Source: Calliopsis andreniformis
Taxonomy: Eukaryota; Arthropoda; Insecta; Hymenoptera; Andrenidae
Direction: 5' to 3'
DNA length: 64,000 nucleotides
NCBI RefSeq assembly: GCF_051401765.1
Contig: NW_027480506.1
Location: forward strand, 372,001-436,000
Shown: piece after piece, positions 21,837 through 35,603 of the stretch
Numbering within the stretch: the stretch's first letter is position 1
Layout: each line of letters starts with the position of its first letter
The notes under the pieces: model-generated
The model's database searches: none
What the model saw: the letters and a program-made list of their open reading frames with translations, nothing else
Told to the model about the DNA's origin: nothing
Translations under genes and position numbers: made by a program

Positions 21837-23090
21837 ATTGAGGATGCAGGATTGAGGATTCAGAATTGAGGTTTGAGGACTGAGGATTGAGGATTGGAGA
21901 ATGAGGATTGAGGATTGAGGATTGAGGATTGAAGATTGCAGATTGAGTATTCAGGATTGAAGATTGCGGATTGAGGATTGAGGATTGAGGATTGAGGATT
22001 GAAGATTGAGTATTGAGGATTGAAGACAGACGATTGAGGGTTGAGGATTGAGGATTGAATGTTGAAGATTGAGTATTGAGGAATGAAGATTGAGGATTGA
22101 GAATTGAGGATTGAGGATTGAGGATTGAGGATGAGGGCTGAGGGTTGAGGATTGAGGCTTGAGGACTGGGGACTGAGGATTGAGGATTGAGAATTGAGGA
22201 TTGAGGATTGAGGATTGAAGATTGAGGATTGGGTATTGAGGATTGAAGAATGAGGATTGAAGATTGAGGATTGAGGATTGAGTGTTGACGATTGAGGACG
22301 AGTACTGACGGTTGAGGGTTGAGGATTGGGAATTGATGATTGAGGATTGAGGAATGAAGATTGAGGATTGGGTATTGAGGATTGAAGAATGAGGATTGAG
22401 GATTGAGGATTGAGGATTGAGGATTGAAGATTGAGGATTGAGGATTGAGGAATGAAGATTGAGGATTGGGTATTGAGGATTGAAGAATGAGGATTGAGGA
22501 TTGAGTATTGAGGATTGAGGATTGAAGATTGAGGATTGAGGATTGAGGATTGAGGATTGAGTATTGGGAATTGAGAATTGAGGATGAGGGCTGAGGGTTG
22601 AGGATTGAGGCTTGAGGAACGAGGATTGAGGGTTGAGGATTGAGGACTGAGGACTGACGATTGAGTATTGAGGATTGAGGATTGATTACTGAGGATTGAG
22701 GATTGAGGATTGAGGATTGAGGATTGGGGATTGAGTATTGAAGATTGAGGATTAAGGATTGAGGATTGGGGATTGAGGATCTAGGATTGGATATTGATTA
22801 CTGAGGATTGAAGATTGAGGATTGAGGATTGAGTATTGAGAATTGAGAATTGAGGATGAGGGCTGAGGGTTGAGGATTGAGGTTTGAGGAACGAGGATTG
22901 AGGGTTGAGGATTGAGTACTGAGGACTGACGATTGAGTATTGAGGATTGAGGATTGATTACTGAGGATTGAGGATTGAGGATTGAGGATTGAGGATTGGG
23001 GATTGAGTATTGAAGATTCAGTATTGAGGATTGAAGATTGAGAATTGAAGATTGAGGATTGAACATTGAGGACTGAGCGTTCAGTGTTGA

Positions 23091-23225
23091 GTGATGAGAA
23101 TTGATGTTTGTGGATAGAGATTTGAAGATTGCAGATTGAGTATTGAGTATTGAAAACTGTGAATTGAGGATATTCTATTGCGGATTGAGGATTGCCAACT
23201 GATTGTTTAGGACTGAGGGCTGAAG
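23091..23225 (+). repeat. 135-bp core, type B (copy 26)
   Basis: TATTGCGGATTG, GCCAACTGATTGTTTAGG and GAAGATCGATG mark it as the relative of 30,409 and 62,358. Confidence 0.93.
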
Positions 23226-23881
23226 ATCGATGATGCAGGATTGAGGATTCACAATTGAGGTTTGAGGTTTGAGGATTGAGGTTTGAGGACTGAGGACTGA
23301 GGATTGAGGGTTGAGAATTGAGGATTGAGGATTGAGGATTGAAGATTGAGGATTGGGTATTGAGGATTGAAGAATGAGGATTGAGGTTTGAAGAATAAGT
23401 ATTGAGTATTGAGTATTGAGTATTGAGGATTGAAGATTGAGTATTGGGGATTGAAGATTGACGATTGAGGACTGAGGATTCAGAATTGAGGTTTGAGGAC
23501 TGAGGATTGAGGATTGGAGAATGAGGATTGAAGATTGAGTATTGAGGATTGAAGATTGCAGATTGAGTATTGAGGATTGAAGATTGCGGATTGAGGATTG
23601 AGGATTGAGGATTGAGGATTGAAGATTGAATATTGAGGATTGAAGGCTGACGATTGAGGGTTGAGGATTGAGAATTGATGATTGAGGATTGAGGAATGAA
23701 GATTGAGGATTGGGTATTGAGGATTGAAGAATGAGGATTGAGGATTGAGTATTGAGGATTGAGGATTGAAGATTGAGGATTGAGGATTGGGGATTGAGTA
23801 TTGAAGATTCAGTATTGAGGATTGAAGATTGAGAATTGAAGATTGAGGATTGAACATTGAGGACTGAGCGTTCAGGGTTGA

Positions 23882-24016
23882 GTGATGAGAATTGATGTTT
23901 GTGGATAGAGATTTGAAGATTGCAGATTGAGTATTGAGTATTGAAAACTGTGAATTGAGAATATTCTATTGCGGATTGAGGATTGCCAACTGATTGTTGA
24001 GGACTGAGGGCTGAAG
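23882..24016 (+). repeat. 135-bp core, type B (copy 27)
   Basis: Has GAGAATATTCTATTGCGG and GCCAACTGATTGTTGAGG; 448 bp before copy 28. Confidence 0.93.
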
Positions 24017-24039
24017 ATTGAGGATGCAGGATTGAGGAT

Positions 24040-25400
24040 TCAGAATTGAGGTTTGAGGACTGAGGATTGAGGATTGGAGAATGAGGATTGAAGATTGAGG
24101 ATTGAAGATTGAAGATTGCAGATTGAGTATTGAGGATTGAAGATTGCGGATTGAAAATTGAGGATTGAGGATTGAGGATTGAGGATTGAGGATTGATTAC
24201 TGAGGATTGAGGATTGAGGATTGAGGATTGAGGATTGGGGATTGAGTATTGAAGATTCAGTATTGAGGATTGAAGATTGAGAATTGAAGATTGAGGATTG
24301 AACATTGAGGACTGAGCGTTCAGGGTTGAGTGATGAGAATTGATGTTTGTGGATAGAGATTTGAAGATTGCAGATTGAGTATTGAGTATTGAAAGCTGTG
24401 AATTGAGGATATTCTATTGCGGATTGGGGATTGCCAACTGATTGTTTAGGACTGAGGGCTGAAGATCGAGGATGCAGGATTGAGGATTCAGAATTGAGGT
24501 TTGAGGTTTGAGGATTGAAGATTGAGGATTGAGGATTGAAGATTGCAGATTGAGTATTTCGGATTGAAGATTGCGGATTGAAAATTGAGGATTGAGGATT
24601 GAGGATTGAGGATTGAGGATTGAAGAATGAGGATTGAGGATTGAGGATTGAAGATTGCAAATTGAGTATTGAGGATTGAAGATTGAGGATTGAGGATTGA
24701 GGATTGAGGCCTGAGGATTGAAGATTGAGTATTGAGGATTGAAGACTGACGATTGAGGATTGAGGATGGAGGATTGAATATTGAATATTGAGGATTGAAG
24801 GTTGAGGATTGAAGATTGAGGATTGAGGATTGAGGATTGAGTATTGAGGATTGATGATTGAGGATTGAGAATTGAGGAATGGAGATTGAGGACTCGGGAT
24901 TGAGAATTGATGATTGAGGATTGAGGATTGAGGATTGAGGATTGAGGATTGAGGATTGAGGATTGAAGATTGAGTATTGAGGATTGAAGATTGAGGATTG
25001 AGGATTGAGTATTGAGGATTGAGGATTGAGGATTGAAGATTGAGTACTGAGGATTGAATATTAAGATTGAGGATTGAGGATTGAGGATTGAGGATTGAGG
25101 ATTGACGATTTAGAATTGAGGATTGAGGATTGAGGATTGAAGATTGAGGATTGGGTATTGAGGATTGAAGAATGAGGATTGAGGATTGAGGATTGAGGAT
25201 TGATTACAGAGGATTGAGGATTGAGGATTGAGGATTGAGGATTGGGGATTGAGTATTGAAGATTCAGTATTGAGGATTGAAGATTGAGAATTGAAGATCG
25301 AGGACTGAACATTGAGGACTGAGCGTTCAGGGTTGAGTGATGAGAATTGATGTTTGTGGATAGAGATTTGAAGATTGCAGATTGAGTATTGAGTATTGAA
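24040..25400 (+). repeat. Block H5, copy a
   Basis: Matches about 31,000-32,360 at offset 6,952-6,959 bp. Shared landmarks are GGCCTGAGG, GAATATTAAGAT, GATTTAGAATTG and the cores at 25,337/32,289. Confidence 0.75.
24330..24464 (+). repeat. 135-bp core, type B (copy 28)
   Basis: Has GAAAGCTGTG, TATTGCGGATTGGGG and GTTTAGG. Confidence 0.93.
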
Positions 25401-25471
25401 TGCTGTGAATTGAGGATATTCTATTGCGGATTGAGGATTGACAGCTGATTGTTGAGGACTGAGAGCTGAAG
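25337..25471 (+). repeat. 135-bp core, type B (copy 29)
   Basis: Has GAATGCTGTG and GACAGCTGATTG; ends GAGAGCTGAAG. Relative of 32,289 (offset 6,952 bp). Confidence 0.93.
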
Positions 25472-26939
25472 ATTGAGGATGCAGGATTGAGGATTCAGAA
25501 TTGAGGTTTGAGGCCTGAGGATTGAGGTTTGAAGATTGAGTATTGAGGATTGAAGATTGAGGATTGAGGATTGAGGATTGAGGATTGAGGATTGAGGATG
25601 AGTGCTGAGGTTTGAGGATTGAGGTTTGAGGACTGAGGACTGAGGATTGAGGGTTGAGAATTGAGGATTGAGGATTGAGGATTGAAGATTGAGGATTGTG
25701 TATTGAGGTCTGAAGAATGAGGATTGAGGATTGAAGAATGAGGATTGAGTATTGAGTATTGAGGATTGAGGATTGAAGATAGAGTATTGAGGATTGAAGA
25801 TTGACGATTGAGGATTGAGGATTGAGGATTGAGGATTGAAGATTGAGTACTGAGGATTGAAGATTGAGGATTGAGGATTGAGTATTGAGGATTGAGGATT
25901 GAGGATTGGAGATTGAGTACAGAGGTTTGAGGATTGAGGATTGAGGATTGAGGATTGAAGACTGAGTATTGCGGATTGAAGGTTCATGATTGAGGAGTGA
26001 GTATTGAAGATTGAGGATGTGGGACTGAGGATTGAATATTGAGGATTGAGGATTGAGGATTGAGGATTCAGTATTGAGGATTGAAGATTGAGAACTGAAG
26101 ATTGAGGATTGAGGATTGAGGACTGAGGATGAGTGCTGAGGGTTGAGGATTGAGGTTTGAGGAACGAGGATTAAGTGTTGAGGATTGAGGACTGAGTACT
26201 GACGATTGAGTATTGAGGATTGAGGATTGATTAATGAGGATTGAGGATTGAGGATTGAATATTGAGGATTGAGGATTGAGGATTGAGGATTCAGTATTGA
26301 GGATTGAAGATTGAGAACTGAAGATTGAGGATTCAGGGTTGAGGATTGAGGATTGTGGATTGAGGATTGAGGATTGAGGATTGGAGAATGAGGACTGGGG
26401 ATTGAGAATTGATGATTGAGGATAGAGGAATGAAGATTGTGGATTGGTTATTGAGGATTGAAGAATGAGGATTGAGGATTGAGGATTGAGGATTGAGGAT
26501 TGAGTATTGAGGATTGAGAATTGAGGATGAGGGCTGAGGGTTGAGGATTGAGGTTTGAGGAACGAGGATTAAGTGTTGAGGATTGAGGACTGAGTACTGA
26601 CGATTGAGTATTGAGGATTGAGGATTGATTAATGAGGATTGAGGATTGAGGATTGAGGATTGAGGATTGAGGATTGGGGATTGAGTATTGAAGATTCAGT
26701 ATTGAGGATTGAAGATTGAGAACTGAAGATTGAGGATTGAGGATTGAGGACTGAGGATGAGTGCTGAGGTTTGAGGATTGAGGTTTGAGGACTGAGGACT
26801 GAGGATTGAGGGTTGAGAATTGAGGATTGAGGATTGAGGATTGAAGATTGAGGATTGGGTATTGAGGATTGAAGAATGAGGATTGAGGATTGAAGAATGG
26901 GGATTGAGTATTGAGTATTGAGGATTGAGGATTGAAGAT

Positions 26940-28120
26940 TGAGTATTGAGGATTGAAGATTGACTATTGAGGATTGAGGATTGAGGATTGAGGATTGAGG
27001 ATTGAGGATTGAGGATTGAAGATTGCGGATTGAGGATTGAGGATTGAGGATTGAGGATTGAAGATTGAATATTGAGGATTGAAGGCTGACGATTCAGGGT
27101 TGAGGATTGAGGATTGAGGATTGAGGATTGAAGAATGAGGATTGAGGGTTGAGGATTGAGGATTGATTACAGAGGATTGAGGATTGAGGATTGAGGATTG
27201 AGGATTGGGGATTGAGTATTGAAGATTCAGTATTGAGGATAGAAGATTGAGAATTGAAGATCGAGGACTGAACATTGAGGACTGAGCGTTCAGGGTTGAG
27301 TGATGAGAATTGATGTTTGTGGATAGAGATTTGAAGATTGCAGATTGAGTATTGAGTATTGAAAGCTGTGAATTGAGGATATTCTATTGCGGATTGAGGA
27401 TTGACAGCTGATTGTTGAGGACTGAGGGCTGAAGATTGAGGATGCAGGATTGAGGATTCAGAATTGAGGTTTGAGGACTGAGGATTGATGTTTGAAGATT
27501 GAGTATTGAGGATTGAAGATTGAGGATTGAGGATTGAGGATTGAGGATTGAGGATTGAGGATGAGTGCTGAGATTTGAGGATTGAGGTTTGAGGACTGAG
27601 GACTGAGGATTGAGGGTTGAGAATTGAGGATTGAGGATTGAGGTTTGAAGATTGAGGATTGTGTATTGAGGACTGAAGAATGAGGATTGAGGATTGAAGA
27701 ATGAGGATTGAGTATTGAGTATTGAGGATTGAGGATTGAAGATTGAGTATTGAGGATTGAAGATTGACGATTGAGGATTGAGGATTGAGGATTGAGGATT
27801 GAGGATTGAGGATTGAGGATTGAAGATTGAGTACTGAGGATTGAAGATTGAGGATTGAGGATTGAGTATTGAGGATTGAGGATTGAGGATTGGAGATTGA
27901 GTACAGAGGTTTGAGGATTGAGGTTTGAGGATTGAGGATTGAAGACTGAGTATTGCGGATTGAAGGTTCATGATTGAGGAGTGAGTATTGAAGATTGAGG
28001 ATGTGGGACTGAGGATTGAATATTGAGGATTGAGGATTGAGGATTGAGGATTGATGATTGAGTATTGAGTATTGAGGATTGAACATTGAGGATTGGGTAT
28101 TGAGGATTGAAGAATGAGGA
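26940..28120 (+). repeat. Block H6, copy a
   Basis: Matches 35,110-36,290 (offset 8,169 bp) and about 47,880-49,060 (offset 20,937 bp). Landmarks: GAAGGCTGACGATTCAGGG, GACAGCTGATTG, GAGGAGTGAGTATTG and GGATGTGGGACTG. Confidence 0.8.
27300..27434 (+). repeat. 135-bp core, type B (copy 30)
   Basis: Has GAAAGCTGTG and GACAGCTGATTG. Relatives at 35,469 (offset 8,169 bp) and 48,237 (offset 20,937 bp), both exact multiples of 7. Nearly 3 kb without a core follows. Confidence 0.93.
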
Positions 28121-29850
28121 TTGAGGATTGAGGATTGAGGATTGGGGATTGAGGATTGAGGATTGAAGATTGAGGATTGAGGATTGAGTATTGAATATTG
28201 AGTATTGAGGATTGAAGATTGAGGATTGAAAATTGAGGGTTGAGGATTGAGGGTTGAGGATTGAGGATTGTGGATTGAGGATTGAGGATTGAGGATTGGA
28301 GAATGAGGACTGGGGATTGAGAATTGATGATTGAGGATAGAGGAATGAAGATTGTGGATTGGGTATTGAGGATTGAAGAATGAGGATTGAGGATTGAGGA
28401 TTGAGGATTGAGGATTGAGGATTGAGTATTGAGGATTGAGAATTGAGGATGAGTGCTGAGGGTTGAGGATTGAGGTTTGAGGAACGAGGATTAAGGGTTG
28501 AGGATTGAGGACTGAGTACTGACGATTGAGTATTGAGGATTGAGGATTGATTACTGAGGATTGAGGATTGAGGATTGAGGATTGAGGATTGAGGATTGGG
28601 GATTGAGTATTGAAGATTCAGTATTGAGGATTGAAGATTGAGAATTGAAGATTGAGGATTGAGGATTGAGGATTGAGTATGAGTGCTGAGGTTTGAGGAT
28701 TGAGGTTTGAGGACTGAGGACTGAGGATTGAGGGTTGAGAATTGAGGATTGAGGATTGAGGATTGAAGATTGAGGATTGGGTATTGAGGATTGAAGAATG
28801 AGGATTGAGTATTGAAGGATGAGGATTGAGTATTGAGTATTGAGGATTGAGGATTGAAGATTGAGTATTGAGGATTGAAGATTGACGATTGAGGATTGAG
28901 GATTGAGGATTGAGGATTGAGGATTGAGGATTGAGGATTGAAGATTGCGGATTGAGGATTGAGGATTGAGGATTGGGTATTGAGGATTGAAGAATGAGGA
29001 TTGAGGATTGAGGATTGAGGATTGGGGATTGAGGATTGAGGATTGAAGATTGAGGATTGAGGATTGAGTATTGAATATTGAGTATTGAGGATTGAAGATT
29101 GAGGATTGAAAATTGAGGATTGAGGATTGAGGGTTGAGGATTGAGGATTGTGGATTGAGGATTGAGGATTGAGGATTGGAGAATGAGGACTTGGGATTGA
29201 GAATTGATGATTGAGGATAGAGGAATGAAGATTGTGGATTGGGTATTGAGGATTGAAGAATGAGGATTGAGGATTGAGGATTGAGGATTGAGGATTGAGT
29301 ATTGAGGATTGAGAATTGAGGATGAGGGCTGAGTGTTGAGGATTGAGGTTTGAGGAACGAGGATTAAGGGTTGAGGATTGAGGACTGAGTACTGACGATT
29401 GAGTATTGAAGATTGAGGATTGATTACCGAGGATTGAGGACTGAGGATTGAGGGTTGAGAATTGAGGATTGAGGATTGGGGATTGAAGATTGAGGATTGG
29501 GTATTGAGGATTGAAGAATGAGGATTGAGGATTGAAGAATGAGGATTGAGTATTGAGTATTGAGGATTGAGGATTGAAGATTGAGTATTGAGGATTGAAG
29601 ATTGACGATTGAGGATTGAGGATTGAGGTTTGAGGATTGAGGATTGAGGATTGAAGATTGAAGATTGCGGATTGAGGATTGAGGATTGAGGATTGAGGAT
29701 TGAAGATTGAATATTGAGGATTGAAGGCTGATGATTCAGGGTTGAGGATTGAGGATTGAGGATTGAGGATTGAAGATTGAGTATTGAGGATTGAAAATTG
29801 AGGATTGAGGATTGAGGATTGAGGATTGAGGATTGAAGAATGAGGATTGA
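28095..29850 (+). repeat. Tandem duplication of about 880 bp
   Basis: From about 28,975 the text returns to that of 28,095: a GAATATTGAGTATTGAGG run, then GAAAATTGAGG, GGATTGTGG and a GATTGGAGAATGAGG run recur 880 bp later. Neither copy has a core, which helps explain the 3-kb core gap here. Boundaries are approximate. Confidence 0.65.
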
Positions 29851-30408
29851 GGATTGAGGATTGAGGATTGAAGATTGCAGATTGAGTATTGAGGATTGAA
29901 GGTTGAGGATTGATGATTCAGGATTGAGGACTGAGGATTGAAGATTGAGTATTGAAAATTGAGGATTGAGTATTGAGGACTGAGGATTGAGGATTGAGGA
30001 TTGAGGATTGCGGATTGAAGATTGAGTATTGAGGATTGAAAATTGAGGATTGAGGATTGAGGAGTGAGGATGAGGGCTGAGGGTTGAGGATTGAGGTTTG
30101 AGGACTGGGGACTGAGGATTGAGGATTGAGGATTGAGGATTGAGGACTGAATATTGAGTATTGAGGATTGAAGATTGTGGATTGAGGATTGAGGGTTGAG
30201 GATTGAGGACGAGGACTGAGGGTTGAGGATTGAGTACTGAGGACTGACGATTGAGTATTGGGGATTGAGGATTGATTACTGAGGATTGAGGATTGAGGAT
30301 TGAGGATTGAGGATTGGGGATTGAGTATTGAAGATTCAGTATTGAGGATTGAAGATTGAGAATTGAAGATTGAGGATTGAACATTGAGGACTGAGCGTTC
30401 AGGGTTGA

Positions 30409-30543
30409 GTGATGAGAATTGATGTTTGTGGATAGAGATTTGAAGATTGCAGATTGAGTATTGAGTATTGAAAACTGTGAATTGAGGATATTCTATTGCG
30501 GATTGAGGATTGCCAACTGATTGTTTAGGACTGAGGGCTGAAG
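30409..30543 (+). repeat. 135-bp core, type B (copy 31)
   Basis: Has GCCAACTGATTGTTTAGG and GAAGATCGAGG. Partner of 62,358 (offset 31,949 bp). Confidence 0.93.
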
Positions 30544-31267
30544 ATCGAGGATGCAGGATTGAGGATTCAGAATTGAGGTTTGAGGTTTGGGGATTGAGGT
30601 TTGAGGACTGAGGACTGAGGATTGAGGGTTGAGAATTGAGGATTGAGGATTGAGGATTGAAGATTGAGGATTGGGTATTGAGGATTGAAGAATGAGGATT
30701 GAGGTTTGAAGAATAAGTATTGAGTATTGAGTACTGAGTATTGAGGATTGAAGATTGAGTATTGGGGATTGAAGATTGACGATTGAGGACTGAGGATTGA
30801 GGATTGAGGATTGAGGATTGAGGATTGAGGATTGAGGATTGAAGATTGAGTATTGAGGATTGAGGATTGAGGATTGAGGATTGAGTATTGAGGATTGAGG
30901 ATTGAGGATTGAAGATTGAGTACAGAGGATTGAAGATTAAGATTGAGGATTGAGGATTGAGGATTGAGGATTGAGGATTGAGGATTTTGAATTGAGGATT
31001 GACGATTGAGGATTCAAGATTGAGGATTGGGTATTGAGGATTGAAGAATGAGGATTGAGGATTGAGGATTGAATATTGAGGATTGAGGACTGAGGATTGA
31101 GAATTGAGAATTGAGGATGAGGACTGAGGGTTGAGGATTGAGGTTTGAGGAACGAGGATTGAGGATTGAGGATTGAGGCCTGAGGATTGAAGGTTCAGTA
31201 TTGACGATTGAAGATTGAGAATTGAGGATTGAGGATTGAACATTGAGGTCTGAGCGCTCAGGGTCGA

Positions 31268-31402
31268 GTGATGAGAATTGATGTTTGTGGATAGAGTTTT
31301 GAAGATTGCAGATTGAGTATTGCGTATTGAAAACTGTGAATTGAGGATATTCTATTGGGGATTGAGGATTGACAACTGATTGTAGAGGACTGAGGGCTGA
31401 AG
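31268..31402 (+). repeat. 135-bp core, type C (copy 32)
   Basis: Has GGATAGAGTTTTGAAG and GAGTATTGCGTATTG, shared only with 63,217, which lies the same 859 bp after its type B neighbour. Confidence 0.94.
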
Positions 31403-32288
31403 ATTGAGGATGCAGGATTGAGGATTCAGAATTGAGGTTTGAGGACTGAGGATTGAGGATTGGAGAGTGAGGATTGAAGATTGAGGATTGAGGATTGAAG
31501 ATTGCAGATTGAGTATTGAGGATTGAAGATTGCGGATTGAAAATTGAGGATTGAGGATTGAGGATTGAGGATTGAGGATTGAAGAATGAGGATTGAGGAT
31601 TGAGGATTGAAGATTGCAAATTGAGTATTGAGGATTGAAGATTGAGGATTGAGGATTGAGGATTGAGGCCTGAGGATTGAAGAATGAGTATTGAGGATTG
31701 AAGACTGACGATTGAGGATTGAGGATGGAGGATTGAATATTGAATATTGAGGATTGAAGGTTGAGGATTGAAAATTGAGGATTGAGGATTGAGGATTGAG
31801 TATTGAGGATTGAGGATTGAGGATTGAGAATTGAGGAATGGAGATTGAGGACTGGGGATTGAGAATTGATGATTGAGGATTGAGGATTGAGGATTGAGGA
31901 TTGAGGATTGAGGATTGAGGATTGAAGATTGAGTATTGAGGATTGAAGATTGAGGATTGAGGATTGAGTATTGAGGATTGAGGATTGAGGATTGAAGATT
32001 GAGTACTGAGGATTGAATATTAAGATAGAGGATTGAGGATTGAGGATTGAGGATTGACGATTTAGAATTGAGGATTGAGGATTAAGGATTGAAGATTGAG
32101 GATTGGGTATTGAGGAGTGAAGAATGAGGATTGAGGATTGAGGATTGAGGATTGATTACAGAGGATTGAGGATTGAGGATTGAGGATTGAGGATTGGGGA
32201 TTGAGTATTGAAGATTCAGTATTGAGGATTGAAGATTGAGAATTGAAGATCGAGTACTGAACATTGAGGACTGAGCGTTCAGGGTTGA

Positions 32289-32423
32289 GTGATGAGAATT
32301 GATGTTTGTGGATAGAGATTTGAAGATTGCAGATTGAGTATTGAGTATTGAAAGCTGTGAATTGAGGATATTCTATTGCGGATTGAGGATTGACAGCTGA
32401 TTGTTGAGTACTGAGGGCTGAAG
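32289..32423 (+). repeat. 135-bp core, type B (copy 33)
   Basis: GACAGCTGATTGTTGAGTACTG; relative of 25,337. Confidence 0.93.
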
Positions 32424-34754
32424 ATTGAGGATGCAGGATTGAGGATTCAGAATTGAGGTTTGAGGACTGAGGATTGAGGATTGGATAATGAGGATTAAGG
32501 ATTGAGGGTTGAGGATTGAAGATTGCAGATTGAGTATTGAGGATTGAAGATTGCGGATTGAGGATTGAGGATTGAGGATTGAGGATTGAAGATTGAGTAT
32601 TGAGGATTGAAGACAGACGATTGAGGGTTGAGGATTGAGGATTGAATGTTGAAGATTGAGTATTGAGGAATGAAGATTGAGGATTGAGAATTGAGGATTG
32701 AGGATTAAGGATTGAGGATGAGGGCTGAGGGTTGAGGATTGAGGTTTGAGGACTGGGGACTGAGGATTGAGGATTGAGAATTGAGGATTGAGGATTGAGG
32801 ATTGAAGATTGAGGATTGGGTATTGAGGATTGAAGAATGAGGATTGAAGATTGAGGATTGAGGATTGAGGATTGAGGATTGAGGATTGAGGATTGAAGAT
32901 TGAGTATTGAGGATTGAAGATTTAGGATTGAGGATTGAGTATTGAGGATTGAGGATTGAGGATTGGAGATTGAGTACAGAGGTTTGAGGATTGAGGATTG
33001 AAAATTTAGGATTGAGGATTGAGGGTTGAGGATTGAGGATTGTGGATTGAGGATTGAGGATTGAGTATTGGAGAATAAGGACTGGGGATTGAGAATTGAT
33101 GATTGAGGATAGAGGAATGAAGATTGTGGATTGGGTATTGAGGATTGAAGAATGAGGATTGAGGATTGAGGATTGAGGATTGAGGATTGAGTATTGAGGA
33201 TTGAGAATTGAGGATGAGGGCTGAGGGTTGAGGATTGAGGTTTGAGGAACGAGGATTGAGGGTTGAGGATTGAGGACTGAGTACTGACGATTGAGTATTG
33301 AGGATTGAGGATTGATTACTGAGGATTGAGGATTGAGGATTGAGGATTGAGGATTGAGGATTGGGGATTGAGTATTGAAGATTCAGTATTGAGGATTGAA
33401 GATTGAGAATTGAAGATTGAGGATTGAGGATTGAGGATTGAGGATTGAGGATGAGTGCTGAGGTTTGAGGATTGAGGTTTGAGGACTGAGGACTGAGGAT
33501 TGAGGGTTGAGAATTGAGGATTGAGGATTGAGGATTGAAGATTGAGGATTGGGAATTGAGGATTGAAGAATGAGGATTGAGGATTGAAGAATGAGGATTG
33601 AGTATTGAGTATTGAGGATTGGGGATTGAAGATTGAGTATTGAGGATTGAAGATTGACGATTGAGGATTGAGGATTGAGGATTGAGGATTGAGGATTGAG
33701 GATTGAGGATTGAAGGTTGAGTATTGAGGATTGAAGATTGAGGATTGAGGATTGAGTATTGAGGATTGAAGATTGAGGATTGAAGACTGAGTACTGAGGT
33801 CTGAGGATTGAGGATTGAAGTTTGAGGATTGAAGACTGAGTATTGCGGATTGAAGATTCAGGATTGAGGAGTGAGTATTGAAGATTGAGGATGTGGGACT
33901 GAGGATTGAATATTGAGGATTGAGGATTGAGGATTGAGGATTGAAGATTGAGTATTGAGGATTGAAGATTGAGGATTGAGGATTGAGGATTGAGGATTGA
34001 AGATTGAGGATTGGGTATTGAGGATTGAAGAATGAGGATTGAAGATTGAGGATTGAGGATTGAGTGTTGACGATTGAGGACGAGGACTGACGGTTGAGGG
34101 TTGATGTTTGAGGGTTGAGGTTTGAGGATTGAGGACTGAGGATTGAGGATTGAGGATTGAGCATTGAGGATTGAAGATTGAGGATTGAGGATTCACAATT
34201 GAGGATTGAGGATAGAGGAATGAAGAATGAGGATTGGGTATTGAGGATTGAAGAATGAGGATTGAGGATTGAGGATTGAGGATTGAGGATTGAAGATTGA
34301 GGATTGAGGATTGAGGATTGAGGACTGAATATTGAGTATTGAGGATTGAAGATTGTGGATTGAGGATTGAGGGTTGAGGATTGAGGACGAGGACTGACGG
34401 TTGAGGATTGAGGTTTGAGGATTGAAGATTGAGGAATGAGGACTGAGGATTGAAGATTGAGGATTGAGCATTGAGGATTGGAGATTGAGGACTGGGGATT
34501 GAGGATTGAAGATTGAGGATTAAGGATTGAGGATTGGGGATTGAGGATCTAGGATTGGAGATTGATTATTGAGGATTGAAGATTGAGGACTGGTGATTGA
34601 GTATTGAAGATTGAGGATTAAGGATTGAGGATTGGATATTTAGGATCTAGGATTGCAGATTGATTATTGAGGATTGAAGATTGAGGATTGAGGATTGAGG
34701 ATTGAGGATTGAGGTTTGAAGATTGAGGATTGGGGACTGAGTGTTGAGGGTTGA

Positions 34755-34889
34755 GTGATGAGAATTGATGTTTGTGGATAGAGATTTGAAGATTGCAGGC
34801 TGAGTACTGAGTATTGAAACCTGTGAATTGAGTATATTCTATTGAGGATTGAGGATTCACAACTGATTGTTGAGGTCTGAGGGCTGAAG
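34755..34889 (+). repeat. 135-bp core, type D (copy 34)
   Basis: First type D core. Left flank GGGGACTGAGTGTTGAGGG as in type A; inside GCAGGCTGAGTACTGAG, GAAACCTGTG, GAGTATATTC and GATTCACAACTG. Same D1 subtype as 47,509 and 54,391. Confidence 0.93.
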
Positions 34890-35468
34890 GTTGAGCGTTC
34901 AGGATTGTGGATTCAGGATTGAGGTTTGAGGACTGAGGATTGAGGATTCAGGATTGAGGATTGAGGATTGAGGATTGGGTGTTGAGGATTGAAGAATGAG
35001 GATTGAGGATTGAGGATTGAGGATTGAGGATTGAAGATTGAGTATTGAGGATTGAAGATTGAGGATTGAGGATTGAGGATTGAGGATTGAGTATTGAGTA
35101 TTGAGGATTGAGGATTGAAGATTGAGTATTGAGGATTGAAGATTGACTATTGAGGATTGAGGATTGAGGATTGAGGATTGAGGATTGAGGATTGAGGATT
35201 GAAGATTGCGGATTGAGTATTGAGGAATGAGGATTGAGGATTGAAGATTGAATATTGAGGATTGAAGGCTGACGATTCAGGGTTGAGGATTGAGGATTGA
35301 GGATTGAGGATTGAAGAATGAGGATTGAGGATTGAGGATTGAGGATTGATTACAGAGGATTGAGGATTGAGGATTGGGGATTGAGTATTGAAGATTCAGT
35401 ATTGAGGATTGAAGATTGAGAATTGAAGATCGACGACTGAACATTGAGGACTGAGCGTTCAGGGTTGA

Positions 35469-35603
35469 GTGATGAGAATTGATGTTTGTGGATAGAGATT
35501 TGAAGATTGCAGATTGAGTATTGAGTATTGAAAGCTGTGAATTGAGGATATTCTATTGCGGATTGAGGATTGACAGCTGATTGTTGAGGACTGAGGGCTG
35601 AAG
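35469..35603 (+). repeat. 135-bp core, type B (copy 35)
   Basis: Has GAAAGCTGTG and GACAGCTGATTG; relative of 27,300 and 48,237. Confidence 0.93.

Larger units (their letters stand above)
18921..23465 (+). repeat. Block H4, copy a
   Basis: Begins GGATGCATGATTG and corresponds to about 57,691-62,730. Core partners are 20,066/58,920, 20,806/59,639, 21,254/60,087, 21,702/60,969 and 23,091/62,358. The offset grows from about 38,770 to 39,267 bp, from small heptamer changes and one extra ladder unit in copy b. Confidence 0.82.
30216..32130 (+). repeat. Block H7, copy a
   Basis: Matches 62,165-64,000 at offset 31,949 bp through two cores and GGATTTTGAATTG. Copy b then has a net deletion of about 80 bp around 63,750. 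Confidence 0.82.
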